A DNA stretch of 64,000 nucleotides from a virus: the IMG/VR virus record IMGVR_UViG_3300027779_002128, positions 1 through 64,000 of that record. One strand, 5' to 3'. Position numbers and translations under genes: made by a program. This document shows, one piece after another, positions 9,426 through 17,819 of the stretch. Below the pieces are notes generated by a model that worked only from the letters and a program-made list of their open reading frames with translations, was not told the origin of the DNA and did not search any database. The stretch's first letter is position 1. Each line of letters begins with the position of its first letter.

Positions 9426-10407
9426 TTACCTCCGTGTCTGCATTATGTCTCTTAGGAATAATAATATCCGTTCCACACATGCAATGATACTTGGTGCATG
9501 TAATTGTTCTTGGCCCTACTCTGCTTATGTCATCTAGTATGTGGCCTACTTGTCCACTTAGTCCGCAACTTGCCAGACTCACTTCACCTACAGGAGATAT
9601 GAATACACAGTCACCTATGTCGCAACTCCAACCTGTAAAGAAGTTTTGCCTTTGAACAATAACATCGTTACTGTTGCAAACTGCTTCAGTGCCATCTTCG
9701 GTTAGTGTATAACTTGCAGTACCGCTCTCATGTTTGAAAGGATTTTCAATAGTACTTTCTTGTTCAGTTGAATGCTGTTCTATAAATTCTGTTTTCTTAA
9801 GATCCTTATATTCCCATGGACCAGCATTCACACTTAGCTCGTCGTACAGCGGAGTCCACTCTATAAAGTAGTTAGGCATAACTTTTTTTAAGTGCTCGCC
9901 AAATGCTACACATTCCCAGAACCTTTCATCGTGTAATAATATTTTTGAACTAAGGTAGTTTAGTTTGTCACATAAGTATATACTTGTTTCTGCGTACTGT
10001 TCTTTCTTTGATTGCTCAACATGGAAACTTGCAACAACATCATCAAACAAGTGTAAGTGTTTCTCCCACCATGCTCTTGGCCTACTTAAATTTGTGTTAA
10101 TAGCAATAGTGCATTCGGGTAGTACATTTTTTAAATGTTCACAGATAGGAATAAAGTTTTTCCATGCTGTTGGTTCACCGCCACTAAAGAAAAACTTAAA
10201 GTGCTTATAGTCTTGTGTCTTATACTTTGCAATAATCTTATCTAAGTTTTCTATATATTTTTCTAGGTTACCTTCGTTAGGACTATCTCCAATCCAGTTG
10301 CCAGGGTTGCAGTATGTACAACTAAAGTTACAGAAATTGTTTACCTGCCAGGTTACACTAAGGTACTTCTCAGGTGCTGAGATCTCTACTAGTTTCTTTG
10401 ACACCAT
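9406..10407 (-). CDS. Radical SAM protein with SPASM-like C-terminus
   Basis: A 333-residue radical SAM enzyme. The cluster-binding motif is NNFCNFSCTYC with Cys26, Cys30 and Cys33, followed by FFFSGGEPTAW, the GGE SAM-binding motif. Towards the C-terminus, WSCDIGDCVFISPVGEV, LASCGL and CTKYHCMCG form a cysteine-rich SPASM/twitch-like region that would hold auxiliary iron-sulfur clusters. Its layout differs from the four neighbours, whose extra cysteines are N-terminal. It overlaps the upstream radical SAM gene by 19 bases. SPASM enzymes often modify peptides, but some act on sugars or other small molecules; no precursor peptide gene is visible nearby. Confidence 0.8.
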   Translation of the reverse strand: MVSKKLVEISAPEKYLSVTWQVNNFCNFSCTYCNPGNWIGDSPNEGNLEKYIENLDKIIAKYKTQDYKHFKFFFSGGEPTAWKNFIPICEHLKNVLPECTIAINTNLSRPRAWWEKHLHLFDDVVASFHVEQSKKEQYAETSIYLCDKLNYLSSKILLHDERFWECVAFGEHLKKVMPNYFIEWTPLYDELSVNAGPWEYKDLKKTEFIEQHSTEQESTIENPFKHESGTASYTLTEDGTEAVCNSNDVIVQRQNFFTGWSCDIGDCVFISPVGEVSLASCGLSGQVGHILDDISRVGPRTITCTKYHCMCGTDIIIPKRHNADTEVIAVGID

Positions 10408-11672
10408 TCGTAAACCTCATGTAATTGTGGGATGACGCTAATCATATTTTCATCTCGGATCATATCATATTCATCGTTGTTATCGAAAAACTCTAAAAGT
10501 TTTTCTTTGTTTTCTTTTCCTGTCCACAGCGTTTGGACTAACATCTTAAAGTCATTCCTTAAGTCTGTATCTTCCTCTGCATGGAACTTGCCTATGTAAT
10601 GTTTTAGTTCTTTTATTATTTCTAGTCTAATAGCATTAGGTAATATTTGTATTGCCGCAAAGTCTGGGTATGTTAATACATTAACACGTGGTGGCAGTTC
10701 TCTACTTACAAACCCATTCTCATACATCCAATCATACATCTCACCATAGTTAAATATATTCCATATGCTTATAGTTGGAGTAATACCTACTTTAATATGC
10801 GGTGCTTTCTCTTTAATTGTAAGCATGTTGTTTTGTACTTTGTTCCAATTAAATCCCTTACGAATAAGTTCTCCTTGCTCACCAATTGAATCGATACTAG
10901 CCCATATCTCCATCTTAGGAAAATGGCTCCACAGTTCAATTAAGTCTCTGCCCTTATGGGATATCTTACTCATGTTAGTTGTATAGTTTAACTGTATGTT
11001 CTTCGCTAAGTCGTTTTCAATCCAGTAGTCTAAGCACTCATAGTGTTCAGGTGTTACTAGAATCTCGCCACCAGCAAAGTAACATTCCTCTACATCATCT
11101 AAGTAAGGTCTTAACTTATCCATGAACGAACCATCTGCGTTATTAGATATTAATGTTTTTGCTTTCTTATCATCTTCATGACCGAAACGTGTAATGAATA
11201 CATGCTCTTCAATCATCTTTAATTTTTCTTCACCATGCAAGTTTGAACAAGCAGGCCCACAACTACGACACTTAAAGTTACAGATATTACTAAAACGTAT
11301 GTCCATGTACTTTAACTTAAACTCGTCTATGCTACCATCACTGTTAGTTGACTCTATCATGTCTATATTATCTTTACCACGAACCATATTTTGACTTTGT
11401 CTTAAGGTCCATGTACCGTTATCTTCTAGTTCATAGCACCTAGAACATGCTTCATACGGTTCGTCATTGAGCATAGCATTACGCATTTTCTTATACTCAT
11501 CGGAGTTCATCATATCTAAAATGGACTCGCCTTCTTTTAGTTCACTAACCGGAGCATCACTATCAGCAACACAACACGGCATAACTTGTTTGTTTGGCCA
11601 TGCGTGGAAATGTATCCACGGTAGAACACAAAAATGTTTGCTGTCTTTTACTAGTTGTTTTGCTGTTTTCAT
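10389..11672 (-). CDS. Twitch-type radical SAM protein (1 of 4 in tandem)
   Basis: A 427-residue protein. The N-terminal part has HFCVLPWIHFHAWP, MPCC (Cys33, Cys34) and ACSRC (Cys76, Cys79), an auxiliary-cluster layout typical of twitch/SPASM-like proteins. The radical SAM core follows: FSNICNFKCRSC with Cys131, Cys135 and Cys138, CYFAGGEILVTPEHY and LNYTTN. It is clearly paralogous to the next two upstream genes. The start codon forms TAATG with the preceding gene. Similar proteins of unknown function are known in marine phages and bacteria. The substrate is unknown. Confidence 0.8.
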   Translation of the reverse strand: MKTAKQLVKDSKHFCVLPWIHFHAWPNKQVMPCCVADSDAPVSELKEGESILDMMNSDEYKKMRNAMLNDEPYEACSRCYELEDNGTWTLRQSQNMVRGKDNIDMIESTNSDGSIDEFKLKYMDIRFSNICNFKCRSCGPACSNLHGEEKLKMIEEHVFITRFGHEDDKKAKTLISNNADGSFMDKLRPYLDDVEECYFAGGEILVTPEHYECLDYWIENDLAKNIQLNYTTNMSKISHKGRDLIELWSHFPKMEIWASIDSIGEQGELIRKGFNWNKVQNNMLTIKEKAPHIKVGITPTISIWNIFNYGEMYDWMYENGFVSRELPPRVNVLTYPDFAAIQILPNAIRLEIIKELKHYIGKFHAEEDTDLRNDFKMLVQTLWTGKENKEKLLEFFDNNDEYDMIRDENMISVIPQLHEVYEWCQRN

Positions 11673-12916
11673 TATTTTCCCTGTAACCTTCTTAACTCAG
11701 GAAATGTTTTAAAGAAGTCTTCGCCTCTTATATCATCTAACCTAAATGTATTCTTGAAGAAGTCTTCCTTACATTCTTCCCAATTATCTTCACCATCAGC
11801 AAAGTCGGCCGCACTATTAGTTATCCGATCTATGCATCCTTTGTTACCTTTAAAGAAACTTCTTACATTCTCTCCAGCAACCTTCTTCAACGCACTAGGC
11901 ATTGCTTTTGCACTATAGTACTTAGGATTATCACATAAGTATAATGTGTGGTACCAATCATGATCAAAGTCTACTAGTCCTTGTAGTCTCATGTATTCAT
12001 AAAACTCAGGTATTGTCGCATAGTTCATTATACTGAATACTGTATTGATTTGGAAGTTCACATAATCAAGTGCTTTAAATGTTTTTAAGTTCTCTTCAAC
12101 CTTGCCCCAATTAGTTCCTGACCGCATTAGTTCAGCACGGTCTCCATAATGGTCAACTGAACAACTTAATTCTATGTTGTCAAAGTGTTTCCAAAGTTCT
12201 AATATATCATACTGCTTGTAGCTCAGTGTACTAGCATTTGTATTGTAACGCAATGTTACATCAGTCCTGCCTTTGCGTATCATGTCCTCTAGTATAACAT
12301 AATGCTCAGGAGTAATCAACGGTTCGCCACCAGCGAAGTAAGCCAGGTCTATATGTTCAACTTGATCTAATATCTCTTCTAGTACAGTTCCTTCGTTATC
12401 GTCAACGTGTATAATAATAGGTCCATCTGGATTATAAGTTTTCTTATCCTCCAATGCCCATTGCGAACTAAACTCTGTTCCACAACTACGACATTTAAAG
12501 TTACATATATTACTAAACCTTATATCAAAGTATTTCATTTTAAGTTCGTCTACATGTCCATCGGTGTGCGTCATTGCCAATGATTCATCGAATGAGTCAG
12601 AGAAGTTATCCATGCTGTATGTACGGAAGCTATGTGGGCCAGCCTTTTCATGACTATAACAAAAGTTACATATCTCAGACTTCTTACCTGCTAACATATT
12701 TAATCGTAAGTCTTTCATGTAGTCTGTGTTGAATGCTTCTTTAAGGCTCATGTCTCTAGCATTACCAATTGGATTAGTATAGTCGTTACTACAACAAGGG
12801 TATATGTCTCCTTTAGGTGTTGCATTCAAGTGTACCCAAGGGAACATACAAAACGTTTTACTATCTGTAAGCAATGCTTCTTTGTCTAAGTCCTGTAGTT
12901 TTATGTAATCACTCAT
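11672..12916 (-). CDS. Twitch-type radical SAM protein (2 of 4 in tandem)
   Basis: A 414-residue paralogue of its neighbours. N-terminal cysteines are in TFCMFPWVHLNATP, YPCC (Cys41, Cys42) and ICNFC (Cys83, Cys86). The radical SAM motif is FSNICNFKCRSC with Cys138, Cys142 and Cys145. AYFAGGEPLITPEHY carries the GGE motif, followed by LRYNTNAST. Eight bases overlap the next upstream gene and the stop couples to the downstream start by TAATG. Conservation of every cluster ligand suggests an active enzyme rather than a decaying copy. Confidence 0.8.
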   Translation of the reverse strand: MSDYIKLQDLDKEALLTDSKTFCMFPWVHLNATPKGDIYPCCSNDYTNPIGNARDMSLKEAFNTDYMKDLRLNMLAGKKSEICNFCYSHEKAGPHSFRTYSMDNFSDSFDESLAMTHTDGHVDELKMKYFDIRFSNICNFKCRSCGTEFSSQWALEDKKTYNPDGPIIIHVDDNEGTVLEEILDQVEHIDLAYFAGGEPLITPEHYVILEDMIRKGRTDVTLRYNTNASTLSYKQYDILELWKHFDNIELSCSVDHYGDRAELMRSGTNWGKVEENLKTFKALDYVNFQINTVFSIMNYATIPEFYEYMRLQGLVDFDHDWYHTLYLCDNPKYYSAKAMPSALKKVAGENVRSFFKGNKGCIDRITNSAADFADGEDNWEECKEDFFKNTFRLDDIRGEDFFKTFPELRRLQGK

Positions 12917-14192
12917 ATAAATTTCTCAGTTCAGGAAACACTTCTACAAAACTTTCATTCCTTAATTTATCTAGCCTAGTAGTTTCTGCAACAAACTCAG
13001 CCCTAACATTATTAAAATCAGTACCAGAAGAGTCAACCAAATCAGGAAACGCAATTATATTTGATATTGTGTTTTTAAAATCATACTGTCTCTTTTTGTA
13101 TGTTAATATTAGTCTGTCATTACTGCTAACATATTTTACTATATTTTCTATGCCTTGTCTACCTTTATCTTTTAATTCTTGCGGTAAGTTAAACACACTA
13201 ATCCATTCAGGATTAGATACAGGATTCAGTTGCCAGTCGCCTCCAGGCATAAGTCCTGTGCTTAACATTTTCTTATAAAATTCTTCTAGTGTAGTATAGT
13301 TTAACATACTAACAGTTGAACTAATTTGTAAATTAACATTAGGCTCTAGTAATAATGTTTTAATATTTGCTTCTATATCCTTCCACTTAGTTCCACTTCT
13401 AATATATTCTGCTCTGTCGTCACAGTGATCAATACTACTGTAAATATTTACAGGATGATCAAACTGTTCCCACAGCTCTAATACGTTATACTTTTTAAAC
13501 TTTAGTTTACTTAGGTTAGTGTTGTAACTTAGTTTAACATCAGCTCTACCTTGCTTAATTAATTCTTCGAGCATCTTGTAATGGTAGTCGTCAACTAACG
13601 GCTCCCCACCAGCAAAGTAACATTCTTCCATGTACGGTATGTGCTCTAGCAACTCGTCAAATATATCTTTGTTACGTTCAGGCATCATATCTGTTGTTAA
13701 GTTTATGCCTTGCTTCTTATCTTCGGCTTCCCACAAACTACTATAGCCAGAGTTACAAGAACGGCACTTCATATTACATACGTGGCTAAGTCTAAAGTCA
13801 AAATATTTCATTTCAAAATCTGCTAAGTGACCGTCTCTTGCTGTACGCCTTAAGACTTTCTTTTTCCATTTGCCATACTTCTCATTTGCAGTATTCCTAA
13901 AACTATATGTGCCAGTGCCACTGTCTTCTATCTTATGACAGCCATTACATACTTCGTGCCTCTTACCTGCTATCATGTCTAGTCGTAATTGTTTCATGAA
14001 GTCTGAATTAACCATTTCTTCAATTGACAAATTCTTTCTCCCTATAGAATGAGAATACTTCATGTTGCCAATACAACATGGCAATGGCTTACCATCAGGA
14101 GTTACATGCATATGAACAAATGGTAACATGCAAAATGCATTGTTGTCCTTTGAATGTGGAATGTAGTTATCTATGTGATTCTTTTTTGGCAT
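12909..14192 (-). CDS. Twitch-type radical SAM protein (3 of 4 in tandem)
   Basis: A 427-residue paralogue. It has AFCMLPFVHMHVTPDG, LPCC (Cys39, Cys40), VCNGC (Cys82, Cys85), LSHVCNMKCRSC (Cys139, Cys143, Cys146), CYFAGGEPLVDDYHY and LSYNTNLS. The insertion between the cysteine pair and the core (RNTANEKYGKWKKK) is basic. It starts at a TAATG junction with the 480-residue member. The tandem order and shared layout indicate duplication followed by divergence, perhaps with each enzyme acting at a different site of the same substrate (inference). Confidence 0.8.
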   Translation of the reverse strand: MPKKNHIDNYIPHSKDNNAFCMLPFVHMHVTPDGKPLPCCIGNMKYSHSIGRKNLSIEEMVNSDFMKQLRLDMIAGKRHEVCNGCHKIEDSGTGTYSFRNTANEKYGKWKKKVLRRTARDGHLADFEMKYFDFRLSHVCNMKCRSCNSGYSSLWEAEDKKQGINLTTDMMPERNKDIFDELLEHIPYMEECYFAGGEPLVDDYHYKMLEELIKQGRADVKLSYNTNLSKLKFKKYNVLELWEQFDHPVNIYSSIDHCDDRAEYIRSGTKWKDIEANIKTLLLEPNVNLQISSTVSMLNYTTLEEFYKKMLSTGLMPGGDWQLNPVSNPEWISVFNLPQELKDKGRQGIENIVKYVSSNDRLILTYKKRQYDFKNTISNIIAFPDLVDSSGTDFNNVRAEFVAETTRLDKLRNESFVEVFPELRNLYE

Positions 14193-15634
14193 TACTTTAC
14201 TTCTACTAATTGTATATCGCTGGCATTAAGTTCACCGCACATGTTATAAAAGCCTTCCATCTCTGGGAAAGTCTCTAGGAAGTTTGTGTCTCTACGTCTG
14301 TCGTACTCGTTAAACCATTTGTAGAAATCAATTCTACCTCTGCGTATTTTCTCATCGTCGTACGGTGTGGTAGCAAAATAATCTCTTACTCGTCTAAAAC
14401 GTTCATACTCTAATTCACTAAACATTGTTCTATCATCTTCAACAAGGTTGTCCTTAACAAAAGATAAGATGTCATCGAAGTAAGGTAAGAACTCTTCTTT
14501 AGGTAATATGTGCATGTCATACTGCAACGGTTCTTTGAGGTACGGTGTATCAAATCTAATCTTTCTTACGTTAGGTTCACTGCCTAAGTTATTTGGTATA
14601 ATGTCTTCGTACGTCTTGCGCCACTCTAATACTTTTTTCAAGTACTCTTTAAATGTTGTAACACTTAGCACATTGAATGTTACCATGTGTGTTATATGAC
14701 TTTTAACGCCACGCAAGTATATGTCTTGATTCTTTTCCCAAAGTTCAATGTCTAAACCTGTTCTAATATATTCAGCACGTTTGCCCCATGTATCAATGGA
14801 ACTAAACATTTTAAAGCCACGTATTTTATTGTTCTCTGTTAGTTCTTTAACTACTTCTACTAATCTCTCTACACGTCTGCTAGTGTATCCTAAGTTAGTG
14901 TTAACGTTAATTTCTATATTTGGCTTTGGGTTCTCACTAAGTTCTTCGAACAGTCTCCAAGTAGTTTTATGCAAGATCGGTTCGCCGCCTGTTATCCTAA
15001 GTATGTTTAATGTTTCGCTTACCTCAGGCCACCACTTCCACCATGCTTCGACGTACGGAGAATCCTCATCGTAAATATCAAACCAGTCTATGTCAGCTTG
15101 GTGATTGCTAACCATATTGTACGGACCATGCTTCTTAATCTCTGCTCTATATAAGCTACTATGCATTGGATGACAGTACCCACACTTAAAGTTACACTCG
15201 TTACTGAATGCAATTTCTACATACTCTGGATTAATTTTATAGTCAGGTGGATTATATATAATCTCATTTAATCTATCTTCTGTGTATATGCTACTGTTAC
15301 GAATATGCCTGTCCGAAACATGCTTCTCTTCGCCTTCAGCTTTGTTCTCATCCATCTCTTCTACGTTCCAGCAGTACTGACAGCCACTTGGCTTATCACC
15401 GTTGAGCATTTGAATACGTTCATCAATTTTCTGCGGTGTGTTATGTAGTACACTTGGGTCGTACTTTAATTCTTGTAAAGGTATGTCATGTGGCTTAGGG
15501 TGGTAGCAACTATGCGTCTGCCCTCTATGTAAGTAAATAGTTGTGTGGTGCCACTTAGCCAGACAGAATGTCTCACTAATCTCATTAGTAAGCAGTTCGT
15601 CTATTTCTTCTATTCGCCCTATTCTATCACTCAT
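14192..15634 (-). CDS. Twitch-type radical SAM protein (4 of 4, most diverged)
   Basis: A 480-residue first gene of the radical SAM run. The N-terminal cysteines are in TFCLAKWHHTTIYL, HSCYH (Cys43) and GCQYC (Cys85, Cys88), so the CC pair of the paralogues is reduced to one cysteine. The core motif is FSNECNFKCGYC (Cys147, Cys151, Cys154), then LRITGGEPILHKTTW and INVNTNLGY. It is longer than the others because of insertions around the GGE motif and before the C-terminus. The gene begins right after a UUCG hairpin (15647-15670) and a TATAAT box, so its expression may be set separately from the dehydrogenase gene upstream. Confidence 0.8.
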   Translation of the reverse strand: MSDRIGRIEEIDELLTNEISETFCLAKWHHTTIYLHRGQTHSCYHPKPHDIPLQELKYDPSVLHNTPQKIDERIQMLNGDKPSGCQYCWNVEEMDENKAEGEEKHVSDRHIRNSSIYTEDRLNEIIYNPPDYKINPEYVEIAFSNECNFKCGYCHPMHSSLYRAEIKKHGPYNMVSNHQADIDWFDIYDEDSPYVEAWWKWWPEVSETLNILRITGGEPILHKTTWRLFEELSENPKPNIEINVNTNLGYTSRRVERLVEVVKELTENNKIRGFKMFSSIDTWGKRAEYIRTGLDIELWEKNQDIYLRGVKSHITHMVTFNVLSVTTFKEYLKKVLEWRKTYEDIIPNNLGSEPNVRKIRFDTPYLKEPLQYDMHILPKEEFLPYFDDILSFVKDNLVEDDRTMFSELEYERFRRVRDYFATTPYDDEKIRRGRIDFYKWFNEYDRRRDTNFLETFPEMEGFYNMCGELNASDIQLVEVK

Positions 15635-15646
15635 ATTATACCTAGT

Positions 15647-15670
15647 ATAGCAGGAGCGAACCCCTGCTAT
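15647..15670 (-). terminator. UUCG-loop hairpin, possible terminator or processing site
   Basis: On the minus strand ATAGCAGG and CCTGCTAT form an 8-bp stem, extended by a G-U and a G-C pair, closing a TTCG tetraloop. It lies 6 bases past the stop of the dehydrogenase gene. No T-run follows on the minus strand, but TATAAT occurs just before the next gene start at 15634. It could stall transcription, protect an mRNA end or mark an RNA-processing site. UUCG hairpins of this kind are common in T4-like phages. Confidence 0.6.
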
Positions 15671-15676
15671 GTTTTA

Positions 15677-16987
15677 TTATCCCTGTTTAATTCTCGTATT
15701 ACCGTAATGCACAACCTTCACGCCTTCGATATTAGGAATCTGTCTCCACGGGTCTAACACAATACTACCGACTGGAAACTGTAACTCAGTTCCGTTGCCT
15801 GTAGAAACAGACAATGCTGTGTCGCAATCTGTTCTATTATGTTTGCCGTTGTACCATCCTGGTACGTTATCTAGTTGGTCACCATAAGTGATACCTGGAT
15901 TGTGTGCTAGTAAGTATACTGCTGGCTCACTAAGTTTATCGTCTAACGGCACGTCACCAGTTTTCTCATCATAGTAATGTAATTCAAATCCTGCTTTTTG
16001 TATGTAGTGTCCTACTAGCATACTGGCCGAACCTGCATCATATTCTACTAAAGGCTTGTAAGCCTTACCGACTATAATGATTGGCAATCCGTTTACTATA
16101 TCACCTGCTAACTCCATTAAACGTTTTGCCATGTTCTCTGCTTGTACTTCTCGTGAAAGCATCACAGCATCAAACAAGTCGTAACCTAACCCTAAGTTCT
16201 CAGCCATCCACCGTAGTGCGATATTATCTCTTGGGTGACAAGCACCACCATCGCCCATACCCGGCTTCATATATCCAGGTCCCATGATACGTCTATCACT
16301 TGAAGCTAATGCATCACAAACAACTTCCGCGTTTATGTTACCTTGCTTTTCTGCAACGTCTTGAATCATATTTACTAAGGATACTTTTGCTGATATAAAT
16401 GTATTGTAAAATACTTTAATGCACTCACATTCATCCCAGGTACCTATAATATACCTTGGATCGTTCTGCATTATTGTTTTATAAAAGTCTACAAGTTGTT
16501 TTGCATCACCTGTTTCACTTCCATCTGCGGTTCCAATCATTACCATTTCTGGATTAACCATATCCCATTTTACTGTACCCATTGCAATTAAGTATGGGTT
16601 GTAAATAAAACGAGCATTAGTTAAGAGTGGAATAAACTCACGTCTAACAGTACCTGGTAGTACTGTGCTAATAAGGACTATTAGTTGTTCATTGGTTGCT
16701 ACCGCATTTACTTTCCTAAGGATATCTTTAACTATACTGTAATCGAAATCCTTATTAGGTAAATGGCTGGTAGGTGCTTTTCCATCATACTGTGGGTCAT
16801 GCGGTGTAGGCACAGCAACAAAGACAATTTCTTGTCCTCTTACTGCATCTTCCACTGTATCAACCATTGCAAAGTTTTCAGGCTCTACAGGGTTAATGTC
16901 AAACCCAACAACATCATGTACTTCAGCGACCATTTCGGCGCAGGCTTGTCCTAACTTGCCAACTCCGATAAATCCGACTGAGGCCAT
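15677..16987 (-). CDS. UDP-glucose/GDP-mannose dehydrogenase family protein
   Basis: A 436-residue NAD-dependent nucleotide-sugar dehydrogenase that would oxidise a hexose to a uronic acid by two steps. The N-terminal Rossmann fold has GFIGVGKLG (residues 5-13) and LISTVLPGTVRREF. The central domain has FYNTFISAKVSLVNM, and the active site is GMGDGGACHPRDN with the catalytic cysteine Cys250. The C-terminal domain begins near IIIVGKAYKP. The usual GGxCFPKD is here GGACHPRD, a conservative departure. AGGAGATAAA precedes the ATG. A GATAAATA octamer lies 41 bases upstream, so a late promoter may drive it. It probably supplies uronic acid to the transferases of this block. Confidence 0.85.
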   Translation of the reverse strand: MASVGFIGVGKLGQACAEMVAEVHDVVGFDINPVEPENFAMVDTVEDAVRGQEIVFVAVPTPHDPQYDGKAPTSHLPNKDFDYSIVKDILRKVNAVATNEQLIVLISTVLPGTVRREFIPLLTNARFIYNPYLIAMGTVKWDMVNPEMVMIGTADGSETGDAKQLVDFYKTIMQNDPRYIIGTWDECECIKVFYNTFISAKVSLVNMIQDVAEKQGNINAEVVCDALASSDRRIMGPGYMKPGMGDGGACHPRDNIALRWMAENLGLGYDLFDAVMLSREVQAENMAKRLMELAGDIVNGLPIIIVGKAYKPLVEYDAGSASMLVGHYIQKAGFELHYYDEKTGDVPLDDKLSEPAVYLLAHNPGITYGDQLDNVPGWYNGKHNRTDCDTALSVSTGNGTELQFPVGSIVLDPWRQIPNIEGVKVVHYGNTRIKQG

Positions 16988-17027
16988 TTTTATCTCCTGT
17001 TGTTAGTAGTATTTTTAAACTACGCTG

Positions 17028-17819
17028 TTATTTATCAGGATTGAATTCAGGTTTTATATGTATTTGGTTAGCTTCATATAGAATATTCATGCTGTTCCAG
17101 AAGTCGTAAAATTGTTGAGGGGTAAGTATGCAAGGATTATCGCTGTCGTCGTCACCTAAATATTTTTCAATAGAGACAACACCTTTGTATGCTACAGCAA
17201 TACCTGGGAATATTCCAGCTTCACGACTCTCGTATGCTATTGCAACATCAGGGAAAGCCTGTTGTAAATCATCTATGTGTGCTAGTTCAAGCTCTTCTAT
17301 TTTAGGCGGAAACTCGCTACTAGCATAGTATACAGTTAGTTTATCTCTACCTGACTCTTTATAATATCGCATAACATCATGTACATGCTGATGACTATAT
17401 ATAACATGATCAAAGTTATCTTTAGCATAGCGTATCAAGTCTTCAATCGGTTCTATAGCATCATAATGAAGTTTAAGTATGTGTGCATTGCAATGCTCGT
17501 TGACCCAGGCCGCGGCCTGATCATCAGTAACACTCCATATAAGCGGTATGCCAATATCTTTGCAAAAGTCTGTTATTGCTATTGCGTTGCTAGGAGTAAG
17601 TTCTGAACGTTTGGCTACATCAATGTATGCCATTGTCCCCCACTTACTTGCAATAGGAACATACTTTTTATTTTTAGGAACAGTTAATGTGGGTGTACTT
17701 TTACTAAGAACGATTGCATCGGCATTGCCTGTTGCGGCTGATACTACTCGTTGTTTTAATACCTCAATGTCGTTCTCATGCCCTATTCCGATATTTGCAT
17801 AAAGTTTAATTGCCACCAC
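17028..17819 (-). CDS. NeuB-like (sialic acid synthase family) protein
   Basis: A 263-residue TIM-barrel protein resembling N-acetylneuraminate/legionaminate synthases, which condense phosphoenolpyruvate with an N-acetylated sugar. The opening ANIGIGHENDIEVLKQRV matches the AEIGxNHxGD family start. TDFCKDIGIPLIWSVTDD fits the kelGi...STpfD block. IAYESREAGIFPGIAVAYKG followed by VVSIEKYL fits the SDHT...AavalGAxxIEKH block. It is shorter than typical NeuB (about 340), lacking the C-terminal SAF antifreeze-like domain, and several consensus residues are changed. The true substrate could therefore differ. The start is GTG (17819 or 17816), overlapping the upstream gene by 14 bases. Confidence 0.65.
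   Translation of the reverse strand: MVAIKLYANIGIGHENDIEVLKQRVVSAATGNADAIVLSKSTPTLTVPKNKKYVPIASKWGTMAYIDVAKRSELTPSNAIAITDFCKDIGIPLIWSVTDDQAAAWVNEHCNAHILKLHYDAIEPIEDLIRYAKDNFDHVIYSHQHVHDVMRYYKESGRDKLTVYYASSEFPPKIEELELAHIDDLQQAFPDVAIAYESREAGIFPGIAVAYKGVVSIEKYLGDDDSDNPCILTPQQFYDFWNSMNILYEANQIHIKPEFNPDK
17029..17036 (-). promoter_or_regulatory. Late-promoter-like octamer GATAAATA
   Basis: GATAAATAAC on the minus strand matches the T4 late -10 element TATAAATA at seven of eight positions. It overlaps the NeuB-like stop codon and lies 41 bases before the dehydrogenase start at 16987. The same octamer precedes several other genes here. Confidence 0.45.

Noticed and set aside
9406-15634. A ribosomally made peptide (RiPP) cluster with a precursor gene
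   Set aside because: Radical SAM/SPASM genes suggested it, but the intergenic gaps are too small and no short precursor with a Cys-, Ser- or Thr-rich core was found.
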